NCBI GenBank assembly: GCA_020637855.1
Contig: JACKJR010000002.1
Coordinates: forward strand, 372,001 to 436,000
Reading direction: 5' to 3'
Origin: Rhodobiaceae bacterium
GTDB lineage: Bacteria; Pseudomonadota; Alphaproteobacteria; Rhizobiales; Tepidamorphaceae
Length of the DNA stretch: 64,000 nt
How positions within the stretch are numbered: position 1 is the stretch's first letter; the number at the start of each line of letters is the position of its first letter. Shown here in pieces: positions 52,081 to 60,468 of this stretch. Both the position numbers and the translations under genes were made by a program. The notes under the pieces are model-generated. The model saw nothing but the letters and a program-made list of their open reading frames with translations. It searched no databases and had not been told where the DNA came from.

Positions 52081-53778
52081 ATGGCCTCGATCAAAGGCAT
52101 TTCAGCATTCCTGCGTCGCCAGGCATCGCGTCTTGTTGCCGATTGCAAGGGCAACACGGCGATCTTATTTGCGCTGACGTTGATCCCGATGCTCGGTGCG
52201 GTCGGTGTCGCGCTTGACTATTCCCGTGCCAATTCCCTGCGCGGCAAACTGCAGGCAGCAGCCGATGCCGCCGCACTTGCCGCCGGCAAGGAACAGGACG
52301 GCACCGAAGCCGCGCGCAAACTCATCGCCGAGGAGGTCTTTTCCGCCAACGCCGCCCAGCTCAAGTTCACCAATGAATACACGCTGGCCTACGCGGACAT
52401 CGACGATGGCGCTGCAGCGCGTGTCGACGTTACCGCACAGGTTCCCACAACCGTCAGCGGCATTCTCGGCATCAACGAAATCGGGGTCCACGTCCGCGCC
52501 GAGACCGGTCTCAGCGGCGGGACGATGGAAATCGCCCTTGTGGTCGATAATTCCGGATCGATGGACGGAAGCCGGATCGCCTCTCTGAAGACCGCCGCAC
52601 GCGATCTCGTCAAGACATTGTACGGCTCGCAAAATTTCCATCCCACGATCCAGATCGGCATCGTTCCCTTCGCGGCCACCGTCAACGTCGGCGCGCAATA
52701 CAAGAACGCCAGTTGGATGGACACCAACGGCGTTTCCTCGATCCACTACAACAACATGGATTCAGAGGACTACACCCGTTTCGAGCTGTATGACGAACTC
52801 AAGAACATAAGCTGGGAAGGATGCGTCGAGGCGCGCCCCTACCCGCTCGACGTACAGGATACGGCGCCATCAGCAGGCACACCCGACAGCTATTTCGTGC
52901 CGCTCTTTGCTCCGGACGAGCCGGGCAACAAGGGTGTCTATGACTACAGCAAATATTACTACAACAGCTACCTCGACGACGACGAGGGTGACTGCGAAGA
53001 CAGCGGAAGCGGATCCAGCCGCCGGCCACCTGCCCGGTCGCGGTCACGCGGACATTTTTCGGGAGGCCACGGGCATGGCTATGGCTATGGTTACGGCGGC
53101 GGCGGTGGCGGTGGTGGCGGTTCCAGCAGCAGCCTGACGGATGAGGAAAAGCAGAAACGTGTCTGCAAATACATGAATGAAAACGCCAAGTCGGGCACCA
53201 ATAGCGTAGGCACGCGCTGGGGTCCCAACTTCCTGTGCGACAGCAGCGCGATCACGCCATTGACCAACAGCAAGGGTGATCTCAACTCGGCCATTGGCAA
53301 GCTTGGCTCCTATGGCGGCACCAATCTGCATGAAGGCTTGATGTGGGGCTGGCGTGTCCTGTCGCCCGGCGTGCCCTTCACCGAGGGCAAGGCTTACGAC
53401 GACGATGAAAACAGGAAGATCATCGTCCTGATGTCGGATGGTGCAAACTTTCATGGCACCTTCCCGAACTTCAACAAATCCTGGTATTCGGCCTATGGCT
53501 ATGCCGCCGAAAACCGGCTCGGCAACAACCTGAACTCGACGAACCAACTCGTTTCAGCGATGAATAGCAGAACACTGGAGGCCTGCACCAACGCCAAGGC
53601 GGCAGGCATTCTGATCTACACGATCGCCTTCGACATCAGCGACAATGCCACGGTTCAGCTTCTGCAATCATGTGCCAGCAGCGCGTCCATGGCCTACAAC
53701 ACCAACTCGACATCGCAGATGGTTGCCGCCTTCGAGGACATCGCCAAAAAGCTGGGCGAATTACGGTTGGCGCGCTGA
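52081..53778 (+). CDS. TadG-like pilus-assembly protein with von Willebrand A domain
   Basis: A 565-residue protein. The N-terminus holds the TadE/TadG membrane anchor (KGNTAILFALTLIPMLGAVG, then DYSRANSLRGKLQAAADAAAL). The von Willebrand A domain begins with the MIDAS motif VVDNSGSMDGSRI near residue 156 and resumes with KIIVLMSDGANFHG. Between them lies a low-complexity insertion (about residues 308-351: Ser/Arg, then His/Tyr/Gly and nine glycines). It should be an inner-membrane protein facing the periplasm, acting with Flp/Tad pili, though no other tad genes are here. GGAG lies about 10 bases before the ATG at 52081. Confidence 0.85.
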   Translation: MASIKGISAFLRRQASRLVADCKGNTAILFALTLIPMLGAVGVALDYSRANSLRGKLQAAADAAALAAGKEQDGTEAARKLIAEEVFSANAAQLKFTNEYTLAYADIDDGAAARVDVTAQVPTTVSGILGINEIGVHVRAETGLSGGTMEIALVVDNSGSMDGSRIASLKTAARDLVKTLYGSQNFHPTIQIGIVPFAATVNVGAQYKNASWMDTNGVSSIHYNNMDSEDYTRFELYDELKNISWEGCVEARPYPLDVQDTAPSAGTPDSYFVPLFAPDEPGNKGVYDYSKYYYNSYLDDDEGDCEDSGSGSSRRPPARSRSRGHFSGGHGHGYGYGYGGGGGGGGGSSSSLTDEEKQKRVCKYMNENAKSGTNSVGTRWGPNFLCDSSAITPLTNSKGDLNSAIGKLGSYGGTNLHEGLMWGWRVLSPGVPFTEGKAYDDDENRKIIVLMSDGANFHGTFPNFNKSWYSAYGYAAENRLGNNLNSTNQLVSAMNSRTLEACTNAKAAGILIYTIAFDISDNATVQLLQSCASSASMAYNTNSTSQMVAAFEDIAKKLGELRLAR

Positions 53779-53793
53779 CGTCGCGAGCCAAAC

Positions 53794-54384
53794 TTACAAG
53801 GACCTGAGCCAGAACTGCATCGCCTTCTCGCTCTCGGCCTCCTCGCCGGTCTCGCGCCAGGAAAATCGCGCCGCCATGCCAAGCACGGGTTTGTAACCGC
53901 GCGCGCGCCAGAATTCGTCCAGAGGACGGTAGGCGGATGGTTTGCGCGGGTCGTTCTCATCGCGCATCACGGCGCAGAACGCGGTGTAGGCATAGCCGCC
54001 GAGCGCGCGCGCCTGCGCCTCGCGATGGTCGAAGAAGACATGCCCCGCCCCGCGCCCGCGATACTCGGGAAGAAGAATGGATTCGCCGAAGTAATAGACC
54101 CGCGCCACATCGTAGCCGTGCTCGGCGAACGGCTGACGGAACGCCTCGACCTCGCCGGCAAGCGGTGTCGCCGTCGATGCCCCGACCAGCCTGCCACCAT
54201 CGTAGGCACCAATGACCAATGCATCCGGCGTGTCGCTGTAACGTGACAGATAATTCGCCTCGTACTCCGCGCTGCCTTCGTAGAGATAAGGCCAATCGCG
54301 GAATATCGAGATCCTGAGCCGGGCAAGATCGGGAATGACGGCCTCGAGGGCCACACCGGTGAGTTTCTCGTAACGCAAGCTCAT
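53794..54384 (-). CDS. GNAT-family acetyltransferase
   Basis: A 196-residue protein of the GCN5-related fold. The acetyl-CoA loop is ILLPEYRGRGAGHVFFDHRE (R/Q-x-x-G-x-G/A form), preceded by ALVIGAYDGGRLVGAST. The C-terminal half with ENDPRKPSAYRPLDEFWRAR is distinctive for an uncharacterised subgroup. The substrate is unknown. It is convergent with the TadG-like gene (15 bases) and 46 bases downstream of the cyclase gene on the same strand. Confidence 0.82.
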   Translation of the reverse strand: MSLRYEKLTGVALEAVIPDLARLRISIFRDWPYLYEGSAEYEANYLSRYSDTPDALVIGAYDGGRLVGASTATPLAGEVEAFRQPFAEHGYDVARVYYFGESILLPEYRGRGAGHVFFDHREAQARALGGYAYTAFCAVMRDENDPRKPSAYRPLDEFWRARGYKPVLGMAARFSWRETGEEAESEKAMQFWLRSL

Positions 54385-54430
54385 GGCGCGATCATGCCGC
54401 CTGCCGCGCGCCACTGTCTACACAAACGGC

Positions 54431-55612
54431 CTACACCGGCTGGAACACCTCGATGACATCGTCGAAACTTGCGACCGTGTGGTGGCCACAGGATTCCACC
54501 GGCGAATCCAGCTGACAGCAGAAGGCGTCGCTAAGCAGCAGCGGGATGCCGAGTTTCTTGTTGAGACGTCCGACCCGGTCGGTCAGATTGACGTCGCGCC
54601 CGACCACGGTGAAATCGAGACGTTCGCCCGAACCGACATTGCCGTAGGCTGCTTCGCCATGATGCAGCGCGATGCCGATCTCGAAGGGCGCTTTGCCGCT
54701 CGGACAGGCCCCGGGAACGGAGGCAAGAGCAGCCCGCGCAGCCGTCAACGCCGCGTGCGTCGACACAGCCGCACCGCCTTCGCCATCGGGGAAAATGGCA
54801 AGAATTCCGTCACCGATAAATTTCAGCACACTGCCGCCATTGGCTTCCACATGCGGCACGACACAATCGTAGTAGCGGTTGAGAAGCTCGGCGGTCTCAT
54901 CGGCGCTCATGCGCTGTGTCCGGCGCGTGAAATCGCGCATGTCGACGAACATGATCGCAGAGGAGATGCGGTGAATTTCGCCGCGGTGGACAGAACCGGA
55001 CAGAATGTGTTTCGCCGGCTCCGCCCCGACATAGATCGCCAGCACCTCACGCATGATCTCATCGAGCGCGCGCAACTCGACAGCAGCAGTCAGAGCCGGC
55101 AGCAGAATGCGGATCACCTCGAGCATGTCCGCATCGAAACCACCCGAATGCTTCGTGGCGACGGTCATGATGTTGGTGGTACCGCTGGCGAATTCCATCG
55201 GCATGGCGATGTAGTGCGTGAACCCTTCCGCACGCATGTCCGGAACGATACCGAAAGCCTCATCGGGCGTTTCGGAAAGCTTCAGATCAACCCATTCCCG
55301 CTTCTCGTGGACGACTTTGAACGGACTGCGCTCGTAAAGCCCCAGATCGCGCTCGGCCCAGTCGAACGTGGTTGTCGAGGTTCCCCTTTCCGGCCGCCAG
55401 CCATAGCTGCGGGCAATCACCGTGGCGGTGAGCACCCGTACCGACACCACGAGCCTGTCGATCGGAATCCCTGCGGCAGTCAGGTGTTGGGAAAACTTGC
55501 CGACAAGGGCCTCGATGCCCTTGCAGCGCAATCCGTCACCGAGAAGCCATGCCAGAGCAGGCGCCGCCCGGTTGGCGGCTGCCAAGGCTGCATCGTTGGC
55601 GCGCACATTCAT
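54431..55612 (-). CDS. Class III adenylate/guanylate cyclase with N-terminal sensor region
   Basis: A 393-residue protein. The C-terminal cyclase domain starts near 215: metal aspartates Asp224 (FVDMRDFT) and Asp268 (IGDGILAIF), Lys264 for base recognition, and VVGRDVNLTDRVGRL with the transition-state Asn and Arg. Lys264 favours ATP as substrate. The first ~200 residues (SYGWRPERGTSTTTFDW, MPMEFASGTTNIMTVATKHS) look like a GAF-type sensor. It should make cAMP in response to an unidentified signal. The start at 55612 is the first ATG that avoids a low-quality leader. Confidence 0.88.
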   Translation of the reverse strand: MNVRANDAALAAANRAAPALAWLLGDGLRCKGIEALVGKFSQHLTAAGIPIDRLVVSVRVLTATVIARSYGWRPERGTSTTTFDWAERDLGLYERSPFKVVHEKREWVDLKLSETPDEAFGIVPDMRAEGFTHYIAMPMEFASGTTNIMTVATKHSGGFDADMLEVIRILLPALTAAVELRALDEIMREVLAIYVGAEPAKHILSGSVHRGEIHRISSAIMFVDMRDFTRRTQRMSADETAELLNRYYDCVVPHVEANGGSVLKFIGDGILAIFPDGEGGAAVSTHAALTAARAALASVPGACPSGKAPFEIGIALHHGEAAYGNVGSGERLDFTVVGRDVNLTDRVGRLNKKLGIPLLLSDAFCCQLDSPVESCGHHTVASFDDVIEVFQPV

Positions 55613-55691
55613 GATTCCGACACCGCTCCTGTCCCGCTTTTCTGATCGTGCATATGGGGCGCGGGCGTTGTCGAATAAACCCTGATACCGG

Positions 55692-56111
55692 TCAATTGCT
55701 GCTACTGACCTGCGCAATCCAGTCCTTGAGATTGTAGTAGAGCGTCACGCGGGAGATCAGTCCGTCGTCGATCTCGAAAAACGACCCCGCGGGCAGAACG
55801 TAGGTTTGCCCCCTCGCCTCGGGCAACCCGCTGTCGGTCGCAAGATACTCCCCATGCACCACGAACTCCGCCGCCACCCTGAGACCGCTTTCGTTGGTCA
55901 TGATCTCGATCGCATCGAGACGTTCGCGGTAGCAGCGGTTCATGTGGATGAGAAACTGCTTGAACGCCTCTTTCCCGATCTCTCGTTTGCCCTCATTGAC
56001 GTCATGGGCAACATCCTCATGCAGGCAATCCAGCATGCCGGAAATGTCACGCGCGTTGAACGCTTCATAGTAGCGCGCAAGCAGGCCGCGGGTGGTTGCG
56101 GGATCGGACAT
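55692..56111 (-). CDS. NTF2-like / SnoaL-type protein
   Basis: A 139-residue protein with the cone-shaped NTF2 fold pattern: LLARYYEAFNARDISGMLDC, EDVAHDVNEGKREIGKEAF, and SFFEIDDGLISRVTLYYNLK. Family members include ketosteroid isomerase, scytalone dehydratase and many without assigned chemistry. AGGAG lies 6 bases before the ATG at 56111 and is directly against a second ATG at 56117. It is co-directional with the cyclase gene (79-base gap). Confidence 0.8.
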   Translation of the reverse strand: MSDPATTRGLLARYYEAFNARDISGMLDCLHEDVAHDVNEGKREIGKEAFKQFLIHMNRCYRERLDAIEIMTNESGLRVAAEFVVHGEYLATDSGLPEARGQTYVLPAGSFFEIDDGLISRVTLYYNLKDWIAQVSSSN

Positions 56112-56240
56112 CGGCATCTCCTCAAGTGTCTGGCAGGGGTGCATTGCGCATGCATGCTTTGACAATTGTCAAATTGCGGCAAGGCGTCTCCCGGCATCTT
56201 TGTGAGCAATCATAAACCGTAAAAAAACAGAGGGAACGCC

Positions 56241-56357
56241 ATGCCTACAACAACACTCGTTATCATGTCCGGTATCGTCATAGCCTTTGCCGCATTCGCC
56301 CTCGCGCTCGTCTGGGCCGACAACTATTCGAAGTCCAAACGGGGACCCGTGGCCTGA
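56241..56357 (+). CDS. Small single-helix membrane protein (38 residues)
   Basis: A short open frame MPTTTLVIMSGIVIAFAAFA followed by LALVWADNYSKSKRGPVA. One hydrophobic helix spans residues 6-25 and a positively charged tail follows, which would place the C-terminus in the cytoplasm. GAGGG lies 7 bases before the ATG and a hairpin terminator follows 30 bases after the stop, so it looks like a genuine independent gene. The function is unknown. Short proteins of this shape often modulate membrane enzymes. Confidence 0.7.
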   Translation: MPTTTLVIMSGIVIAFAAFALALVWADNYSKSKRGPVA

Positions 56358-56386
56358 ATTTCAAGAATCGTTGCCAAGACTTGCGT

Positions 56387-56409
56387 CAGGAATCGGAACA
56401 CGATTCCTG
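56387..56409 (+). terminator. Hairpin terminator of the small membrane protein gene
   Basis: CAGGAATCG (56387-56395) pairs with CGATTCCTG (56401-56409), followed shortly by CTTTTA. Confidence 0.75.
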
Positions 56410-56583
56410 GCGCTCTTTTATGCCCGCAACCGGCAGACCACCGGGTGCTGGGCATCTTCCTGCATGAACACATCCTTTCCGGCGTGTTCAGGCCTCATTC
56501 ATGCATCCTTACGCAGTATTTGCGGCACGACTGGCGCACAACGCCATCGGCCCGGGTAATCTTGCGTAAGGAAGGATGAGGCA

Positions 56584-57573
56584 ATGTCCAGATACGCGCT
56601 GACGTTTCTGATTCTGCTCTCCGCACTGGTGGCATCCGGCATCGGCGAGACGCAGGCGCGCCAAGCCTGCGCCGGCCCGTATCGCGTGCTGACATCCGAC
56701 AATCGTTGTGTCTGGAGCTGCGCTGCCGGCACCAGGCCTGATCGCGCCAGCAACACCTGCACATGCCAGACAGGGCTTTCGCCCAACGGGCGCGACCGGT
56801 TCGGCCGCCTGACCTGCGCGCGCCCTCAAGCTTCCTCTGATCTGCCGCCATTGCAGATCAAGCCTGTGCTTCCGCTTGTCGTGCCGCAATTGCGCGCACC
56901 GCAACCGCCCCGCGAACAAGCCACCAATCATGCCGCCGACAACCCGTTCAACACGCGTCCGGTCAACCTCTGCAATATCTTCTACCGCCAGAACAGCAGC
57001 CATCAGTTCGCGTACCGCTGCAGCATCGCCCACCAGCATCCGATACAGCTCGAACTGACACAGCGCATGGTGATCACCGTCCGCAAGGACCGCCCGCTGC
57101 AGGCCGATGTCACGCGCGCCGGCCGCTACGATGTGATGTTCCGCAGGCCTGCCCAACCGCCGCGCAACCGAGACTGCAACGAACAGGCAATCGGCGTGCC
57201 CGGTGCCTGCGAACCCCAATGCGCCCGGCTTGAATATCTGACCTTTTTCGACGACGGCAGCTTGCGCGGGCTCCTGCGCGCCAATCCGGGCAGCCGTGCG
57301 GTTTGCGACCGCGACTTTTCCGGCGAATACACGATCGAAACGCCGGGCAAGGCGCTGGCTTACGATGCGTGCTCACGCAAGGCGGTCGAGCGCAACCTGG
57401 AACGCTGGAATCACCAGACGCTGATCCGGCTTCCCAAGCGGGTCGCAGCCGCCTTCGGCTTTGAGGACAACCATACCTCCGGCGGCGGCCGCAACTGGCA
57501 GTTCCACCAGCAGGTCCAGCACCGGATGATCTACGAGGACCTGTCCCTGCCTGTCGTCGTCAATTGCCGCTGA
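56584..57573 (+). CDS. Cysteine-rich secreted protein of unknown function
   Basis: A 329-residue protein with signal peptide (MSRYALTFLILLSALVASGI, cleavage near TQA). Residues 26-80 carry six cysteines in an EGF-like spacing (VWSCAAGTRPDRASNTCTCQ), a Pro-rich linker follows (PPLQIKPVLPLVVPQLRAPQ), and the rest is a basic domain with paired cysteines. I do not recognise the family. A 9-base inverted repeat brackets the leader just before the start codon (see findings). It is convergent with the repeat protein gene. Confidence 0.65.
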   Translation: MSRYALTFLILLSALVASGIGETQARQACAGPYRVLTSDNRCVWSCAAGTRPDRASNTCTCQTGLSPNGRDRFGRLTCARPQASSDLPPLQIKPVLPLVVPQLRAPQPPREQATNHAADNPFNTRPVNLCNIFYRQNSSHQFAYRCSIAHQHPIQLELTQRMVITVRKDRPLQADVTRAGRYDVMFRRPAQPPRNRDCNEQAIGVPGACEPQCARLEYLTFFDDGSLRGLLRANPGSRAVCDRDFSGEYTIETPGKALAYDACSRKAVERNLERWNHQTLIRLPKRVAAAFGFEDNHTSGGGRNWQFHQQVQHRMIYEDLSLPVVVNCR

Positions 57574-57625
57574 CAATGCGTCACCCCGCAAACCGGAGCG
57601 CCACACTTACCAATCGGACCATCAG

Positions 57626-60247
57626 TTAAAGGACGGCAAGCGTATTGCCGCTGCTGAAACCGGCCGAACCGTATCCCGTGGTGGAAAACAGGGTGCCAAC
57701 TTCGCTGGCCAGTCCTTGCTGAATGATCTGGGCCACGGCAGGACCTTCAGCCGCGGCATTGGCATGGTTGGCCCGCAAGGCAAGGGCCTGCTGGCCGGCA
57801 AGCTTCACCCGCTCAATGGCGTCCGGCAGTGAGGACCTGAAACCGTTGGCCTGTACCTGTTTTTCCGCCGCCTCCCCGAAAACCGTCTCCGCACCGGCGC
57901 TGAAGCCCTTATGCGCGGCAACGACCCGCCCTTCCTGCTCAAGTCGGTAACGCGCATCCGAAGCAACCAGGACCGCCGCTTCGACCTTTTCGCGCAGGGC
58001 GGCAAGACCGACCGCGCTTGCCGGCGCTTCTTCAAGCGCGCCTTTCAGACCCAATGCCTCAAGACCGAGAGCGTAGCCGCCGAATAACGTCTCCGCCGAG
58101 CTGCCTTCGGACAGACGGACCGTCAGCGTCTGTCCGTCGATCAGGTTCGGATCGGTGCCCGATCCGGCCGCCTCGACATAGCTGGTAATATCCGCAAACC
58201 GGCCGCTCAATGCATCGAAGATGGATTTGTTCGCGCTCTCGATGTCCGGATAGACGGATACACCCGCGACCTCCGGCGTAACTTCGACAGTGGTAATCGT
58301 GACGCCTTCATGTGTTTGCTGCGCGAGCCCGAGGGCAGTCTCCGTGTCCGCGGTGCCCGCGACAGTGATGGTGTCGGCATCACCGGCGGCACTCACCGTG
58401 ATCTGCCCTGAGGCGTTGACCGCTGCCGACAAACCAGTGAGAGCCTGCAGCGCGGCATCGAGCTCATCACGTGTGCTGACTTCGCCTGCACCTGTACCGA
58501 ACACGATTGTCTGCACGGCATCGTCATTGACCTGAAAGGTCAGCGTTTCGCCTTGCAACAGGCCCTGCGACAGAAGATCGTCGGGAAGATAGTTCTGCAG
58601 CGAAATGCCCAGCGCTGCCGCAACCGAAGCGCTGCCGCCCAGCGTCACCGCGTCATTGGCGTCATCCGCCGTCAGGTCCAGCCTGTTACCGGCATCAAGC
58701 CCGGCAGTCACACCTGACAGGTTCTCCAGCTCCGCCTCGAGTTCCGCAAGCGTGCTGACCTCGCCATCCCCGGATCCGAAGGTGATGGTCTGGACGCTTG
58801 CCTCGCCGACCTGAAACGTCAGCGTGTCGCCCTGGGAAATGCCCTGATCGAGCAGATTGAGCGGCTCGTAAGTTCCCGGCGTCACACCAAGCACGCCGGA
58901 TATGTCCGCCGAGCCGCCAACCGTGACGCTGTGCGCCGGATCGCCTGCCGCAAAAGACAGTCGATTGCTGCCGTCGATCGAAGCCGCAATGCCCGAAAGA
59001 CCGGCAAGCGCCGCATCGAGTTCGCCAACCGTATTGACCTCGCCGGCACCGGTTCCGAACGTGATCGTCTGCAGTGCCTCTCCGCCGATCTGGAACGTCA
59101 GAGTCTCGCCAGCGGCAATCCCCTGGTTCAGCAGGTCGAGCGGGTTGTGAACCGTCGCTTCCAGTCCGAACACGGTGGCGATGTCCGCCGTCCCGCCGAC
59201 GCTCACCGCATCCTCTGCGTTTTCGGCGGCGAAGGTGATCCGGTTGCTGCCATCGATGGACGCCGTCACGCCGGCAAGCCCGCCAAGCGCGGCATCCAGT
59301 TCGGCCAGAGTGCTGACCTCGCCGGCACCGGTACCGAACGTGATCGTCTGCTCGCCGCCGCTTGCCACCTGGAACGTCAGCGTCTCACCCTGCGACAACC
59401 CTTGCGACAGCAGATTGCCCGGCTGATAGGTCTGTTCGGCTATGCCGAAAGCAGACTGCGCGTTGACGCTGCCGCCTATCGTGAAGGACGTGTCCGCATC
59501 GCCGCCGGTGATCGTGAGATACCCTTCCGCCGTGTAGCTGGCTTCAACACCGTCGATGGCATCGATGGCCGCTTCCAACCCGGCGCCTGAATTCACCTGG
59601 CCACCAAACACCCCGAAGGTGATCGTCGTGACACCGTTGCCGGCATCGATGGTCAACGTCTGGCCCTGGCCTGCAATGCCGCTCAGGACAAAGGAATTGT
59701 TCGTTGCAACGTTGCGTGTGCCTGTCACGGACGCCTGCGCATCATCGGTGAGAGAAACCGTTCCCGTTGCTGATACCGGGGCAAGTGTCAGATCGCCGAA
59801 GCCGCTGGCCGCAACGTCATCTGACAATGCAACACTCCCGCCGACGGATACGGGCGACGATGCGGCAAGAACGCTACCCGTCAGTTCGACACGGCTGCCG
59901 GAGGCGACCTGCTCGGTTACCGCAGGGGTGCCGCCCTGCAATGTGGCCTGCGCGGGCTCCAGCAGATCGATCAGATCAAGCACCGCGCCCAATGCGTTGG
60001 CGATCTTGCCGGCATTGCCGCTCGCGGTTTCAATGATGGTTGCGGCGGAGGACAACCTGTCCGCGCTTTGGCCGTAGCTGGCAGACTGGCGCGCAAGAAT
60101 ACGCGCGGCCGGAGATATCTCGACACTGTCGCGGAGCACGCTCGAAGTGGCGCTGGCAGCCTGCTGCTTGCGTGCAGCGGAGGCTGCCCCGCGAAAGCCG
60201 GTTTCCAGTCTGTATTGCGCCCGTGCGACGAACAGTGCGTCGGTCAC
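57626..60247 (-). CDS. Large tandem-repeat protein, flagellin-insert-like repeats
   Basis: An 873-residue protein. Residues 1-110 are helical. Residues 187-278 form one degenerate repeat, and 279-371, 372-464, 465-557 and 558-650 are four repeats of exactly 93 residues, each with LL.QG...G.TLTFQ, QTITFGTGAGEVST, ELDAAL..L.G, and VGG.AD...LG. The pattern resembles beta-rich inserts found in rhizobial flagellins (DUF1522-like). Residues 740-873 are helical again. There is no signal peptide, no cysteine and no methionine after the start. The layout (helical ends, beta repeats between) recalls flagellins. The start is a GTG at 60247 inside an inverted repeat. No flagellar gene is nearby. Confidence 0.7.
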   Translation of the reverse strand: MTDALFVARAQYRLETGFRGAASAARKQQAASATSSVLRDSVEISPAARILARQSASYGQSADRLSSAATIIETASGNAGKIANALGAVLDLIDLLEPAQATLQGGTPAVTEQVASGSRVELTGSVLAASSPVSVGGSVALSDDVAASGFGDLTLAPVSATGTVSLTDDAQASVTGTRNVATNNSFVLSGIAGQGQTLTIDAGNGVTTITFGVFGGQVNSGAGLEAAIDAIDGVEASYTAEGYLTITGGDADTSFTIGGSVNAQSAFGIAEQTYQPGNLLSQGLSQGETLTFQVASGGEQTITFGTGAGEVSTLAELDAALGGLAGVTASIDGSNRITFAAENAEDAVSVGGTADIATVFGLEATVHNPLDLLNQGIAAGETLTFQIGGEALQTITFGTGAGEVNTVGELDAALAGLSGIAASIDGSNRLSFAAGDPAHSVTVGGSADISGVLGVTPGTYEPLNLLDQGISQGDTLTFQVGEASVQTITFGSGDGEVSTLAELEAELENLSGVTAGLDAGNRLDLTADDANDAVTLGGSASVAAALGISLQNYLPDDLLSQGLLQGETLTFQVNDDAVQTIVFGTGAGEVSTRDELDAALQALTGLSAAVNASGQITVSAAGDADTITVAGTADTETALGLAQQTHEGVTITTVEVTPEVAGVSVYPDIESANKSIFDALSGRFADITSYVEAAGSGTDPNLIDGQTLTVRLSEGSSAETLFGGYALGLEALGLKGALEEAPASAVGLAALREKVEAAVLVASDARYRLEQEGRVVAAHKGFSAGAETVFGEAAEKQVQANGFRSSLPDAIERVKLAGQQALALRANHANAAAEGPAVAQIIQQGLASEVGTLFSTTGYGSAGFSSGNTLAVL
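58298..59413 (-). repeat. Four tandem 279-base coding repeats
   Basis: Units at 59413-59135, 59134-58856, 58855-58577 and 58576-58298 encode the 93-residue repeats. The period is exact with no insertion between units. A fifth, 92-residue unit precedes them (59689-59414). The DNA units have diverged in sequence, so the protein pattern is better kept than the DNA. Confidence 0.85.
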
Positions 60248-60250
60248 TTC

Positions 60251-60279
60251 GTTGCCCCCGATTTTGCCGTTGGGGCAAC
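60251..60279 (-). promoter_or_regulatory. Hairpin covering the ribosome binding site of the repeat protein
   Basis: On the minus strand GTTGCCCC (60279-60272) pairs perfectly with GGGGCAAC (60258-60251), and the run of G that serves as ribosome binding site lies in the second arm, 3 bases before the GTG start. If the stem forms in the mRNA it would hide the site. Confidence 0.6.
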
Positions 60280-60468
60280 CTAGCGAAAATCACGTAAGGT
60301 GAAGTGCGTATTGGCGTTACAATTCGCGCAATCGCGGCAATGCATCGTTAACCATGCCCGGCGCTGATCTTCGAGGCCGGCGGGACCCGAAAACCAGCAA
60401 AGGGCGGCGCTGCACCATTTCATTTGCCGGCTTCAAACCGCCGTGGCGCGGTGCTAGATTCAGGCGCC

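Noticed and set aside
57626..60247. Regular repeats taken as a possible CRISPR or satellite array
   Set aside because: The period is 279 bases, in frame, and gives a coherent protein repeat. There are no short identical repeats with unique spacers.
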